A program made the translations under genes and the position numbers. The notes below the pieces were generated by a model. It saw nothing but the letters and a program-made list of their open reading frames with translations. It did not search any database and had not been told where the DNA came from. This document shows, piece by piece, positions 1 to 6,595 of a DNA stretch of 6,595 nucleotides; the first letter of the stretch is position 1, and every line of letters begins with the position of its first letter. Source of the DNA: Caryophanales bacterium UBA1231 (GTDB lineage: Bacteria; Bacillota_I; Bacilli_A; ML615J-28; CAG-313); assembly GCA_002309035.1 (NCBI GenBank), contig DBWT01000065.1:1-6595 (forward strand), given 5' to 3'.

Positions 1-324
1 GTTTTAAATGAAGTAAATAAATGTAAAATGAAAGGTTTAGAAATAAATGTTAATGATCTTGCAGCATCATTTCAAAATAGCGTTGTAAAAGTATTAACTG
101 ATAAAACTATTAAAGCCGCAAAAGAATACCACGTAAATCAAATAGTTGTTGCAGGTGGTGTTGCCGCAAACCATGGCTTAAGAGAAAGTTTAACTAGTGC
201 ATGTGAAGAAGAAAACATCAAATTAACTTTCCCAAGAATGGTTTATTGCACCGATAATGCAGCGATGATTGCTGTGGCTGGATATTTTAAATATCTTTCA
301 GATAACGAAAAAAATAGTGATTGA
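1..324 (+). CDS. tsaD: tRNA N6-adenosine threonylcarbamoyltransferase, 3' end (TsaD)
   Basis: This is the C-terminal 107 residues of TsaD; the gene begins upstream of the window and the frame is open from base 1. TsaD (Kae1/YgjD/Gcp family, ASKHA fold) transfers the threonylcarbamoyl group to A37 of ANN-decoding tRNAs, working with TsaB and TsaE in bacteria. Seen in sequence: the glycine-rich nucleotide-binding stretch VAGGVAANHGLR (about nt 145-183) and the motif CTDNAAMIA (about nt 247-273). By family knowledge the Asp of that motif (nt 253-255) is a metal ligand, partnered by two His residues encoded outside the window. The end matches the usual TsaD C-terminus, and the stop is TGA. The -35 element of the next gene's promoter overlaps the last codons. 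No terminator hairpin follows, so read-through into the lipoprotein gene is possible. Confidence 0.95.
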   Translation, partial: VLNEVNKCKMKGLEINVNDLAASFQNSVVKVLTDKTIKAAKEYHVNQIVVAGGVAANHGLRESLTSACEEENIKLTFPRMVYCTDNAAMIAVAGYFKYLSDNEKNSD

Positions 325-349
325 TTTTATTTGAAATATATTGTATAAT
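321..349 (+). promoter_or_regulatory. Predicted sigma-A promoter for the lipoprotein gene
   Basis: TTGATT at 321-326 (-35) and a perfect TATAAT at 344-349 (-10) are separated by an optimal 17 bp. Transcription would start near 356, leaving a leader of about 28 nt before the ATG at 384. The -35 overlaps the tsaD stop codon, so this promoter can make the lipoprotein mRNA independently of tsaD. The genome is AT-rich and chance matches are common, but both boxes, the spacing and the position agree. Confidence 0.65.
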
Positions 350-383
350 TAATATGATTTACGCAAACAATGGGGGAATCTCT

Positions 384-2339
384 ATGAAAAATATGAATAA
401 AAATTTATTAATTAAAGTAGGTAGTTTCATCCTTATGGTTTTATGCATATTTGTTCTTGCTGGTTGTGGAAAAGGTCAGTCAAGAAAATTATGGGATAAA
501 TATGTTAAAGCTGTAAATAATCAAGATTTAGATGGCGTTGCTGCTTGCTTCGAAGAAACTCCTGAAGCAAAAGCAAAATTCAAAGAAGACCATGCTGATT
601 ATTTTAGTGGTTTAACAAAAATCAAAACTAAATCATATAACGAAACAATCAACTGTAGTTTTTCCAATAGATTAAATACCCAAGCTTATTATTTAGGTGA
701 AATAGTTATTCTTGCTAATGGTAGCACAGAATACAATATTACAATTTATTTCTATGAAAATAATAAAGGAACATTCTTCTGTTCATATTTTAAAATTGAA
801 GATGGATTTACCGCTAATGAACCTAATGATTATTGGAAAGAAAAAGTATATTTCCATACAGATGAATTCTTATATAAGAACTATCCAACTGGAACAGTTT
901 ATATTGAAGAAACAAAGAATTTAAGAAACGCTGTTGTTCCTGCTGAAATCGATGGAAATAGAGTTTCTACAATTGGTGAATATGCATTTTATAAATATAC
1001 AAAGATGTTATCATTTACAATCTCTACTAGTAAATTACGTAGTGTTGTAATTGAAGAAGGTGTTGATACAATAGGTAAATATGCATTCTATCAATGCCGA
1101 AAATTAAAAGAATTAGTTATTCCTGAATCAATGCGTTATATTGATCGTATGGCATTCGCCAACTGTACAGGACTTGAAAGATTAGAGTTCCAAACTAGAA
1201 CTAAAGAATCTGGTAGTACTCTTGAACTTGAATCAAGTTCATATGGTGAACATTTAGGTAATAAGTTAGTTATTGCTGGTGCACATAATATGCAAATTGG
1301 TGAAATTGCTTATTTAACAGCCGAACTTGGTGACAATAAAGTTCCACGTGTTGAATGGACTTCTACCAGTGAAGCAATTTCAGTTAATGCATCAACTGGT
1401 AAGATAGTTGCTAATAAAGCCGGTCGTGCTACAGTTACTGCTACTCTTGTTGAAAATAGAGCAGTTACTGCAAGTGTTGAACTTGTCATTAATGAAATTG
1501 AAGCAAAAGACTGCCTAAAGATGTATTGGGATGCATTTAGTCGTTGTCCTGATTTGAAAGAAATAATTATTCATGCTCATAACCCTAATTCATTTATTAT
1601 TGATAGCGGTAATTCATGGTTATTTAATACAACTTGCAAGATTTATGTTCCTAAAGGATCTCGTGATATGTATGTTAGTCATGCATTATGGTCTAAATAT
1701 GCCGATCAAATCGTAGAGCTTGAAGAAAGTGATGCGGAAATTGGTATGGGCGTTGCTTTAGAAAAATTAAATTTAACTAAAGAAACTGCTGGTGATATTT
1801 ATTCAGCTGTTAATCCAAATAAGATTGATAATATCATCTATCTAATCCAAAATGGTGGTAGATATGATTTAGTTAATGCTTATGCTGGAAGCAAGATATA
1901 TAATAATGCTTCGGCAACTCTTATTGAAGCAAGCACAAATCAAGATCAATTATATAAATTACTAGTTGGTTTAATTAGTGAATTGAGTAACACTCTTGAT
2001 GAAAATAAGATCGAAGAATTAGTTAGAGATAATGATGAAAATAATGACGATTTCAAGCATTACAAGAAAGCTAAAGATATCGTATATAATGAATGCAAGA
2101 AAGATAATGCTGCATTAACTGAAGACGGAGTTAAAGTAGATGAAATTGAAATAGTTGAAAATGACTTGAACCCTGGAATTACAATTTATGCTGTTCGCTA
2201 TAAACTGGGTGATGGTGGTCAAGAAAACACAATGAACATTTTCATTAATGCGACAACTACTACAATATTAGATGAATCATTTACTGGTTCATATGATTTA
2301 ATTAAAGTAGTAATGGCATCCGCAAATAAAGTTGAATAA
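384..2339 (+). CDS. Secreted lipoprotein with BspA-like LRRs and a Big_2 domain
   Basis: A 651-residue predicted lipoprotein. The ATG at 384 is preferred because G-rich GGGGGA (372-377) sits just upstream and residues 1-28 form a proper lipoprotein signal: Lys-containing n-region, hydrophobic core from about 12, then lipobox LAGC with Cys28. An in-frame ATG at 354 lies upstream of the expected transcript start. Domain order by eye: residues ~33-145, an alpha then beta-rich region resembling NTF2-like/SnoaL folds; ~184-275, LRR_5 (BspA-type) repeats with recurring aromatic/Ala/Phe cores (YAF at 200-202 and 233-235, AF at 257-258); ~292-370, a bacterial Ig-like Big_2 domain (WTSTSEAISVNASTGKI, then KAGRATVTATL); ~375-448, further LRR_5-like sequence (DAFSRCPDLKEIIIHA, IYVPKGS); ~449-651, an unrecognised helical then beta-rich domain. 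It is probably anchored to the outer face of the membrane; ligand unknown. BspA LRRs commonly mediate binding or adhesion, but that role here is inference. Confidence 0.85.
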   Translation: MKNMNKNLLIKVGSFILMVLCIFVLAGCGKGQSRKLWDKYVKAVNNQDLDGVAACFEETPEAKAKFKEDHADYFSGLTKIKTKSYNETINCSFSNRLNTQAYYLGEIVILANGSTEYNITIYFYENNKGTFFCSYFKIEDGFTANEPNDYWKEKVYFHTDEFLYKNYPTGTVYIEETKNLRNAVVPAEIDGNRVSTIGEYAFYKYTKMLSFTISTSKLRSVVIEEGVDTIGKYAFYQCRKLKELVIPESMRYIDRMAFANCTGLERLEFQTRTKESGSTLELESSSYGEHLGNKLVIAGAHNMQIGEIAYLTAELGDNKVPRVEWTSTSEAISVNASTGKIVANKAGRATVTATLVENRAVTASVELVINEIEAKDCLKMYWDAFSRCPDLKEIIIHAHNPNSFIIDSGNSWLFNTTCKIYVPKGSRDMYVSHALWSKYADQIVELEESDAEIGMGVALEKLNLTKETAGDIYSAVNPNKIDNIIYLIQNGGRYDLVNAYAGSKIYNNASATLIEASTNQDQLYKLLVGLISELSNTLDENKIEELVRDNDENNDDFKHYKKAKDIVYNECKKDNAALTEDGVKVDEIEIVENDLNPGITIYAVRYKLGDGGQENTMNIFINATTTTILDESFTGSYDLIKVVMASANKVE

Positions 2340-2347
2340 TTTATGAT

Positions 2348-2381
2348 AAGATGTGCGTATATTTGCACATCTTTTCTTTTT
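2348..2381 (+). terminator. Intrinsic terminator after the lipoprotein gene
   Basis: A perfect 9-bp inverted repeat, AAGATGTGC at 2348-2356 and GCACATCTT at 2365-2373, encloses an 8-nt loop. A T-rich tail (TTTTCTTTTT) begins within the 3' arm. It starts 8 nt after the lipoprotein stop codon and separates that transcript from the next operon. It is the clearest terminator in the window. Confidence 0.88.
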
Positions 2382-2391
2382 AATTTGTCAA

Positions 2392-2420
2392 TTGAAAAAA
2401 TAATAATAGTGTGCTATAAT
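2392..2420 (+). promoter_or_regulatory. Predicted sigma-A promoter for the four-gene operon
   Basis: TTGAAA at 2392-2397 and TATAAT at 2415-2420 are spaced by 17 bp. The -10 carries a TGn extension (TGC at 2412-2414), giving the strongest promoter-like sequence in the window. It lies just past the terminator and about 55 nt before the next start codon. Transcription would start near 2427. The placement implies it drives the membrane-protein, coiled-coil, B3/4 and glnS genes together. Confidence 0.78.
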
Positions 2421-2430
2421 AAGTAAAATA

Positions 2431-2448
2431 AGGGATTTTCTAATCTCT
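2431..2448 (+). other. Possible small stem-loop at the 5' end of the operon leader
   Basis: AGGGATT (2431-2437) can pair with AATCTCT (2442-2448) through six Watson-Crick pairs and one G-U, closing a 4-nt loop. It would sit within a few bases of the predicted 5' end of the mRNA. A 5'-terminal stem can protect a transcript from decay, but that role is inference. The stem is weak, and the remaining leader to 2475 shows nothing like a T-box or riboswitch. Confidence 0.3.
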
Positions 2449-2475
2449 TGTCATTAACTGACTAAGGAATGTATT

Positions 2476-3381
2476 ATGGAAGAAGAAAAGAAAACGATAT
2501 TCCAACAAGAAGATTACGCCCCAAATGAGATGTTAACAAATCCTTTCTTTTATAAAACTAGAGAAGATCGTGTTGTGTCATTAGAAGATTTTGCAATACG
2601 TGTCAAATTAGGTTTATTCAAAAAGAAAGAAACAGTTTATCTTCGTAGTGTAATAAGAAACCCTAATATTAAGAAAAGCAAAAGATTTAGTATATTTAGT
2701 AAATATATAAAAGAAAATAAGAAAGCTTTTGATGATAATTTATATTTACAAAAAGAAGAAAATGAAAAGAAAAAAGATAATCTAAAGAAATTAGATATTA
2801 AAAAATTTAAAATAGGAAGATTATTTCTAGTATTTATATTAATTGCAATATCAGTATTCTTAACATTATTATTTATTTCTAAAGATTTTGTCTTAAAACT
2901 AGGTGTTCCAATGCTAGAAGAAATGAATGAACATATAGCATCTAGATTGAATTTTTATTTTTATTTATTAATAATTATTCCAAATTTGTTTTTGGTTTTA
3001 TATCTTGTATATTTACTTTATTTTGGTATTTCTAATCATAAATTTGTGAAAATGGAAAAAAGAAGACAACTTGCTTTTGAAAGATATGCCGCAACTTCTA
3101 AAAAAGCAATGAATAAATGTTATAAAAGAATTATGAAATATTATAAACATAACATTTATAAAGGTGAACAATTTTTTGAAGCATTAATGTTAGATGAATT
3201 ATGGAATTTAAAAATAGAAATTGATGATGCTGATAAGAAATTAGAAGAAGAAGCAACAACTAATAAGAAAATAGTAAAAAGAAATAAACATTATAACGGC
3301 TTTAATAAATTATTTATGACAATTATTTTATTGTCACTAATATTGTTAATAGCTTATGAAATTTATAGTATTTTTAAATAA
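2476..3381 (+). CDS. Three-TM membrane protein of unknown function
   Basis: A 301-residue protein that I do not recognise. The ATG at 2476 is supported by AAGGA at 2464-2468 with a 7-nt spacer. There is no signal peptide. Residues 1-114 are charged and probably cytosolic, with a Lys/Glu-rich stretch at about 92-112. Hydrophobic helices lie at about 115-134, 159-184 and 279-298. Between helices 2 and 3 is a basic, likely helical segment of about 90 residues (190-278) rich in Lys/Arg/Tyr. With the N-terminus inside, the positive-inside rule would put this segment inside and the short C-terminus outside. It is the first gene after the promoter at 2392-2420, and its stop lies 10 nt before the coiled-coil gene. 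That pairing suggests a shared role, possibly as a membrane anchor, but this is inference. No catalytic motif is visible. Confidence 0.82.
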   Translation: MEEEKKTIFQQEDYAPNEMLTNPFFYKTREDRVVSLEDFAIRVKLGLFKKKETVYLRSVIRNPNIKKSKRFSIFSKYIKENKKAFDDNLYLQKEENEKKKDNLKKLDIKKFKIGRLFLVFILIAISVFLTLLFISKDFVLKLGVPMLEEMNEHIASRLNFYFYLLIIIPNLFLVLYLVYLLYFGISNHKFVKMEKRRQLAFERYAATSKKAMNKCYKRIMKYYKHNIYKGEQFFEALMLDELWNLKIEIDDADKKLEEEATTNKKIVKRNKHYNGFNKLFMTIILLSLILLIAYEIYSIFK

Positions 3382-3391
3382 GAGGTGGGTT

Positions 3392-5278
3392 ATGGCTGAA
3401 GAAAAGAAAACAACTAAGAAAGCAGCAACAAAAACTACAGACACTAAAAAGAAAACAACAAAAAAGACTACTACAAGTGCGTCTACTAAAAGTGTCAAAA
3501 AAGAAGTAGCAAAGAAAGCTCCTGCCAAGAAAGCAACAACTAAATCTACTGCTAAAAAGGCACCAGCTAAAACTGCTGCCAAAAAAGAAGCACCAAAGAA
3601 AGAAAAGCTTGATTTAACTGCTGCGATTAAAAGCGCAAGCGCAAAGAAGAAAGAAGAGCCAGTAAAGAAATCTCTTGATGATATTATTAAACATGATGCT
3701 GAACAAGTTAAGAGTGATAAACCACTTGATCATGTTGAAGTATTACGTAAGAAGATGGAAGCCCAAAAGAAATTAAATGATGAAATTAAAGCAAGTGAAA
3801 AAGATAATGAATTAAAGAAAAAACTTCAAGCTCTTGCTAGTGCTAATTTAGAAGAATTAGAAGAAAATGCTGATAAAGAAAAAGAAGCAATTAAAGAAGA
3901 ATTAAGTGAAGAATATAATGACCAAATTAAAAAGCTTGAAGAAAAGATTGAAAAACTAAATGATGATGTTAAAGATCGAGATGAACAAATTGCAGTATTA
4001 ACTAATTCAATTATTTCTAAATCAAAAGAAGCTGATTTATTAAAGGAAATTGAGAGCTTAAAGCAAGAAATTGAACAATTAAAAGAAAGTAAAGAAACTG
4101 TAGAAGAAGAAAAAGAAGCTCCAGTTGAAGAAACTAATAAAGTTGATATTAGTAGTTCTGAAGTCCAATCAATAATTGCTCAAGGTGATATTCTACTTCG
4201 TATTAAATTACTTAATGAACGTATTGCGGAAAAAGAAGCACAAATTAAGGTTGTTGAAGATGAATTAAATAGTTTAACTGAAAAAGATATTTTTGCGACT
4301 GCTTTTGCGACTGAAATAAAGAAGATTCGTGATGATCGTAAAGATTGTGTTGTAAATGCTAATAAGAAATTAGTTACTATTTCCAAAAATGTTAAGAACG
4401 CTGAAGTTGAATTAAATGAAAAGATTATATCTCGTGATAAAAAGAAAGCTGAAATTGAAGCTTTTGATGAAGCATTAAAGAAAAAGAATTTAACTTATCT
4501 TGAAAAAGAAGAAGAATTAAAAATTCGTGCTAAGATGATAGCAGAACATGATAGTATTGCCGTGAAAACTGATGAAGCACGTGATAATTTCATTAAACAA
4601 GTTAAGATTTACAAGATGATAATTAAAGAAGCGGAAGTGTTTGTTGAAAACTGTAATAAACAAGAAAGTGAATTAATTGATTTATATCTTCGTAAATTAA
4701 GAGAAGAACGTTCAAGTGAAAATAAAGATTATAATGAATCGAAAAAAGAACGTGAAGATATGTTACAAGAATTAAATAAGTTAACTGCTATTTATGAAGA
4801 AATGAAATCACAAAATATCATTAATGATGAAGAGATTCCATCAGTTGAAGAGATTGATGCGATGAAAAAAGAATATGCTAAACTAATGGGTAAACTTGAA
4901 ATGATTAAGAGTCGTTATCAAGAACGTAGTGAAGTTGAAGATGTGTTACGTACAGTTGACCCAGAAGTATCAGAATACTTAAAAGCCTTTAGTGAAAAAG
5001 AGCGCCTTGAATTTGATAATAATGAAAAGAATGAATTATTAAAAGATGCTACTCTTGAAATGAAAGAGAAACTAGAAAATATTGTAGAAGAAAACAATCA
5101 AAAGATTAATGAACTTGATAAATTCATTAAAGATAATGAAGCCAATGAAAAAGTTATATTCTATAAACAATTGTTAAATAGTATGGCTGAACTTAAAGAT
5201 AAGGAAGTTATTTTTAAAGAACGCGCTCAAAAATTAAAGATGGAAATTGATCGTATTGATTTTAATTTAGAGGATTAA
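3392..5278 (+). CDS. Coiled-coil protein with histone H1-like basic N-terminal tail
   Basis: A 628-residue cytosolic-type protein of no recognised family. The ATG at 3392 is chosen because GAGGTGG (3382-3388) directly precedes it; an in-frame ATG at 3356 would overlap the upstream gene by 26 nt. Residues 2-72 are almost only Lys, Ala, Thr, Pro and Ser with a few Glu, with 26 Lys in 71 positions and AKKAPAK at 40-46 and 54-60. This resembles histone H1 tails and the basic tails of bacterial DNA-binding proteins. From about 112 to 230 there is a long charged coiled coil, then an acidic Pro-containing linker (~231-252), then further predominantly helical coiled-coil sequence to the end. A Pro-containing break occurs around residues 475-480 (EEIPSVEEID). 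There is no Walker A motif, so it is not an intact SMC/RecN ATPase, and there is no TM segment or signal peptide. Nucleic-acid binding by the tail is inferred from composition; a cytoskeletal or spacer role is equally possible. Confidence 0.85.
   Translation: MAEEKKTTKKAATKTTDTKKKTTKKTTTSASTKSVKKEVAKKAPAKKATTKSTAKKAPAKTAAKKEAPKKEKLDLTAAIKSASAKKKEEPVKKSLDDIIKHDAEQVKSDKPLDHVEVLRKKMEAQKKLNDEIKASEKDNELKKKLQALASANLEELEENADKEKEAIKEELSEEYNDQIKKLEEKIEKLNDDVKDRDEQIAVLTNSIISKSKEADLLKEIESLKQEIEQLKESKETVEEEKEAPVEETNKVDISSSEVQSIIAQGDILLRIKLLNERIAEKEAQIKVVEDELNSLTEKDIFATAFATEIKKIRDDRKDCVVNANKKLVTISKNVKNAEVELNEKIISRDKKKAEIEAFDEALKKKNLTYLEKEEELKIRAKMIAEHDSIAVKTDEARDNFIKQVKIYKMIIKEAEVFVENCNKQESELIDLYLRKLREERSSENKDYNESKKEREDMLQELNKLTAIYEEMKSQNIINDEEIPSVEEIDAMKKEYAKLMGKLEMIKSRYQERSEVEDVLRTVDPEVSEYLKAFSEKERLEFDNNEKNELLKDATLEMKEKLENIVEENNQKINELDKFIKDNEANEKVIFYKQLLNSMAELKDKEVIFKERAQKLKMEIDRIDFNLED
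3509..3592 (+). repeat. Two 14-codon repeats in the basic tail of the coiled-coil gene
   Basis: Residues 40-53 and 54-67 align as two adjacent 14-residue units, each beginning AKKAPAK, with 9 of 14 positions identical. At the DNA level the seven shared codons (3509-3529 versus 3551-3571) all differ at the third base. The repeat is therefore conserved as protein, not as a recent DNA duplication. The tail before it (residues 2-39) is richer in Thr and less regular. Confidence 0.7.
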
Positions 5279-5280
5279 AT

Positions 5281-5949
5281 ATGAAAATAACTATTCAGAA
5301 AAGTATATATGATACTTTACCTGAATTTAATATTGTGGCTCTTTTAATGGATGTTGAAGTTAAAGAAACGACAGATGATATTAAAGAACTTATAAAACAA
5401 TATCAAGAAAGTACCAAAGAGGAGTATTCATCATTAGAGGATGTATTGAATATTCCTCTTATTAAAAAGGCTAGAGATAGTTATAAAAAATTAGGTAAAG
5501 ATCCTAGTAGATATCGTTTAGCTTGTGAGTCGTTACTCAGAAGAATCGTTAAAGGTAATGATCTTTATATTATTAATAATTTAGTTGATATTGGTAATTT
5601 ATTATCAATTGATTTTAAGCGTAGTACGGCAGTACTTGATTATGATAAGATTAAAGGCGATATAAAGATTAGACGAGGACTTGCGAGTGATGTTTATGAG
5701 GGAATAGGTAGAGGCATCATTAATATTGAAAATATTCCAGTTTATGTTGACGATGTTAGTCCTTTTGGGTCTACGACATCAGATACAATGCGAACATCTG
5801 TTTCAATGGATACGAAAAAGATGTTATTATTTATTGTTTGTTTTGATGAAGGAAATCATGAATATGAAACAAACAAAGCAATTGAGCTTTATCAAAAATA
5901 TGCAAATGCGAAAAATATAGAAATAATAAATGTGGAGAAAGAAGTATGA
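5281..5949 (+). CDS. Free-standing B3/B4 tRNA-binding-domain protein (PheT-like)
   Basis: A 222-residue protein of the B3_4 family (COG3382 type), the stand-alone form of the B3/B4 module of the phenylalanyl-tRNA synthetase beta subunit. In PheT this module hydrolyses mischarged Tyr-tRNA(Phe); some free-standing homologues have been proposed or shown to act on tRNAs in trans, but the substrate here is unknown. Seen: the family-typical N-terminus (short beta strand, [14 protein letters not shown] at 9-22), the [10 protein letters not shown] motif (70-79) followed by ACESLLRR (81-88), [11 protein letters not shown] (99-109), and the C-terminal strand region with [12 protein letters not shown] (157-168). 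The length is normal for the family. AGAGGA at 5269-5274, inside the last codons of the coiled-coil gene, serves as ribosome site. The gene begins 2 nt after that stop and its own TGA overlaps the glnS start (ATGA), indicating coupled translation with GlnRS. Confidence 0.88.
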   Translation: MKITIQKSIYDTLPEFNIVALLMDVEVKETTDDIKELIKQYQESTKEEYSSLEDVLNIPLIKKARDSYKKLGKDPSRYRLACESLLRRIVKGNDLYIINNLVDIGNLLSIDFKRSTAVLDYDKIKGDIKIRRGLASDVYEGIGRGIINIENIPVYVDDVSPFGSTTSDTMRTSVSMDTKKMLLFIVCFDEGNHEYETNKAIELYQKYANAKNIEIINVEKEV

Positions 5950-6595
5950 ATGAAACTACAAATTTCTTAATTGATAGAATTAAATATGATGTTGATAATG
6001 GCATCGTTAAAGAAGTAATAACTCGTTTTCCACCTGAACCAAATGCATATCTTCATATCGGTCATGCACGTGCGCTTGTTACCGATTTTGGAATGGCAGA
6101 AATGTTTGGGGGAAAGACAAACCTTCGCTTTGATGATACAAATCCAGCTAAAGAAGGGGCTGAATATGTCAATGCGATTATTAAAGATATTGAATGGTTA
6201 GGATTCCATCCTGCTAAGATTCTTTATGGAAGTGATTATTTTGATATTCAATATGAACTTGCGGTTAAATTAATCAAAAAAGGTTTAGCTTATGTTGATG
6301 ATTTAACACCAGAAGAAACTGCTAAATATCGTGGTGACTTTAATACACCAGGAACACCATCTCCATACCGTAACCGTTCGGTAGAAGAAAATTTACAATT
6401 ATTCGAAAATATGAAAAATGGTATGTATAAAGAAGGAGAAAAAACTCTTCGTGCTAAAATAGATATGGCTAGTCCAAATATCAATATGCGTGATCCAGTA
6501 TTCTATCGAATTCTTTATATTGAACATCATCGTCAAGGTAAGAAATGGTGTATTTACCCAATGTATGATTTTGCTCATCCTATTCAAGATGCTTT
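5946..6595 (+). CDS. glnS: Glutaminyl-tRNA synthetase, 5' part (GlnRS)
   Basis: The first 216 residues of GlnRS, a class I synthetase that charges tRNA(Gln) with glutamine using ATP; the gene continues past the window (full enzymes are about 550 residues). Seen: [16 protein letters not shown] at 26-41 with the class I HIGH motif at 37-40, LRFDDTNP at 60-67, the GlnRS-typical [10 protein letters not shown] and MRDPVFYRI segments, and [10 protein letters not shown] with Tyr207-Asp208, matching positions that line the glutamine/adenylate pocket of the E. coli enzyme (its Asp66 and Tyr211). These favour GlnRS over GluRS. The start ATG lies inside the stop of the B3/4 gene (ATGA). GGAG at 5934-5937 with an 8-nt spacer is the ribosome site. 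Many Firmicutes lack GlnRS and use GatCAB transamidation, so its presence is informative about the lineage. It is not visible whether the start is followed by a complete gene. Confidence 0.96.
   Translation, partial: MNETTNFLIDRIKYDVDNGIVKEVITRFPPEPNAYLHIGHARALVTDFGMAEMFGGKTNLRFDDTNPAKEGAEYVNAIIKDIEWLGFHPAKILYGSDYFDIQYELAVKLIKKGLAYVDDLTPEETAKYRGDFNTPGTPSPYRNRSVEENLQLFENMKNGMYKEGEKTLRAKIDMASPNINMRDPVFYRILYIEHHRQGKKWCIYPMYDFAHPIQDA

Noticed and set aside
321..383. Upstream extension of the lipoprotein gene from TTG 321 or ATG 354.
   Set aside because: It would put the promoter inside the coding region and lengthen the signal peptide beyond the usual size; the ATG at 384 has the G-rich ribosome site and a normal lipobox distance.
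712..924. Overlapping 70-codon + strand ORF inside the lipoprotein gene.
   Set aside because: It is a frame shadow with no ribosome site and no recognisable protein features.
2421..2475. T-box or other aminoacyl-tRNA-responsive leader, suggested by the downstream glnS.
   Set aside because: The leader is only about 50 nt, lacks the conserved T-box sequence and an antiterminator/terminator pair, and precedes a membrane-protein gene.
3331..3360. Possible internal promoter (TTGTCA at 3331-3336, TATGAA at 3355-3360) before the coiled-coil gene.
   Set aside because: The -10 is poor, the spacer is 18 bp, and it lies within a TM-coding AT-rich stretch where chance matches are expected.
3346..3582. 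Minus-strand ORF of 78 codons rich in Val/Ala/Phe, looking like a hydrophobic membrane protein.
   Set aside because: It is the antisense of the Lys/Ala/Thr-rich tail: AAG/AAA codons read backwards as CTT/TTT. There is no supporting ribosome site and the sense strand is clearly coding.
4180..4386. Minus-strand ORF of 68 codons inside the coiled-coil gene.
   Set aside because: It is an antisense shadow of the purine-rich coding strand; Ser/Phe/Leu-rich low-complexity product with no start signals.
3392..5278. SMC, RecN or MukB-like chromosome ATPase.
   Set aside because: There is no Walker A, signature or Walker B motif and no globular head at either end; only the coiled-coil composition is shared.
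6290..6587. Two overlapping minus-strand ORFs inside glnS.
   Set aside because: They lie antisense to a strongly conserved GlnRS catalytic domain and have no features of their own.

Overview
The window is a low-GC bacterial segment (A/T-rich third positions, Lys/Asn/Ile-rich proteins). It most resembles a gut Bacilli/Erysipelotrichia or Mollicutes-related lineage such as the RF39-type clades. TGG encodes Trp, and TGA ends both tsaD and the B3/4 gene, so the standard bacterial code applies, not the Mycoplasma code. All genes lie on the + strand. No RNA gene, mobile element or CRISPR array is visible.

Region 1 (1-2381): the 3' end of tsaD (t6A37 tRNA modification) is followed by a gene for a 651-residue secreted lipoprotein. 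The lipoprotein has an NTF2-like N-terminal part, BspA-type leucine-rich repeats apparently interrupted by a bacterial Ig-like (Big_2) domain, and an unrecognised C-terminal domain. A consensus-like promoter overlaps the tsaD stop codon. A strong intrinsic terminator closes this unit.

Region 2 (2382-6595): a second consensus-like promoter with an extended -10 drives a tightly packed four-gene set. It comprises a three-TM membrane protein of unknown function, a 628-residue coiled-coil protein with a histone H1-like Lys/Ala/Pro/Thr N-terminal tail, a free-standing B3/4 (PheT-like) domain protein, and the 5' 40% or so of glnS (glutaminyl-tRNA synthetase). Gene junctions are 10 nt, 2 nt and a 4-nt ATGA overlap, so the four are probably cotranscribed and the last two translationally coupled.

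The familiar parts are translation genes (TsaD, B3/4, GlnRS). The unexplained parts are the membrane protein plus H1-tailed coiled-coil pair, which could be a membrane-linked nucleic-acid-binding structural system, and the nested-domain lipoprotein. Neither proposed function can be shown from sequence alone.
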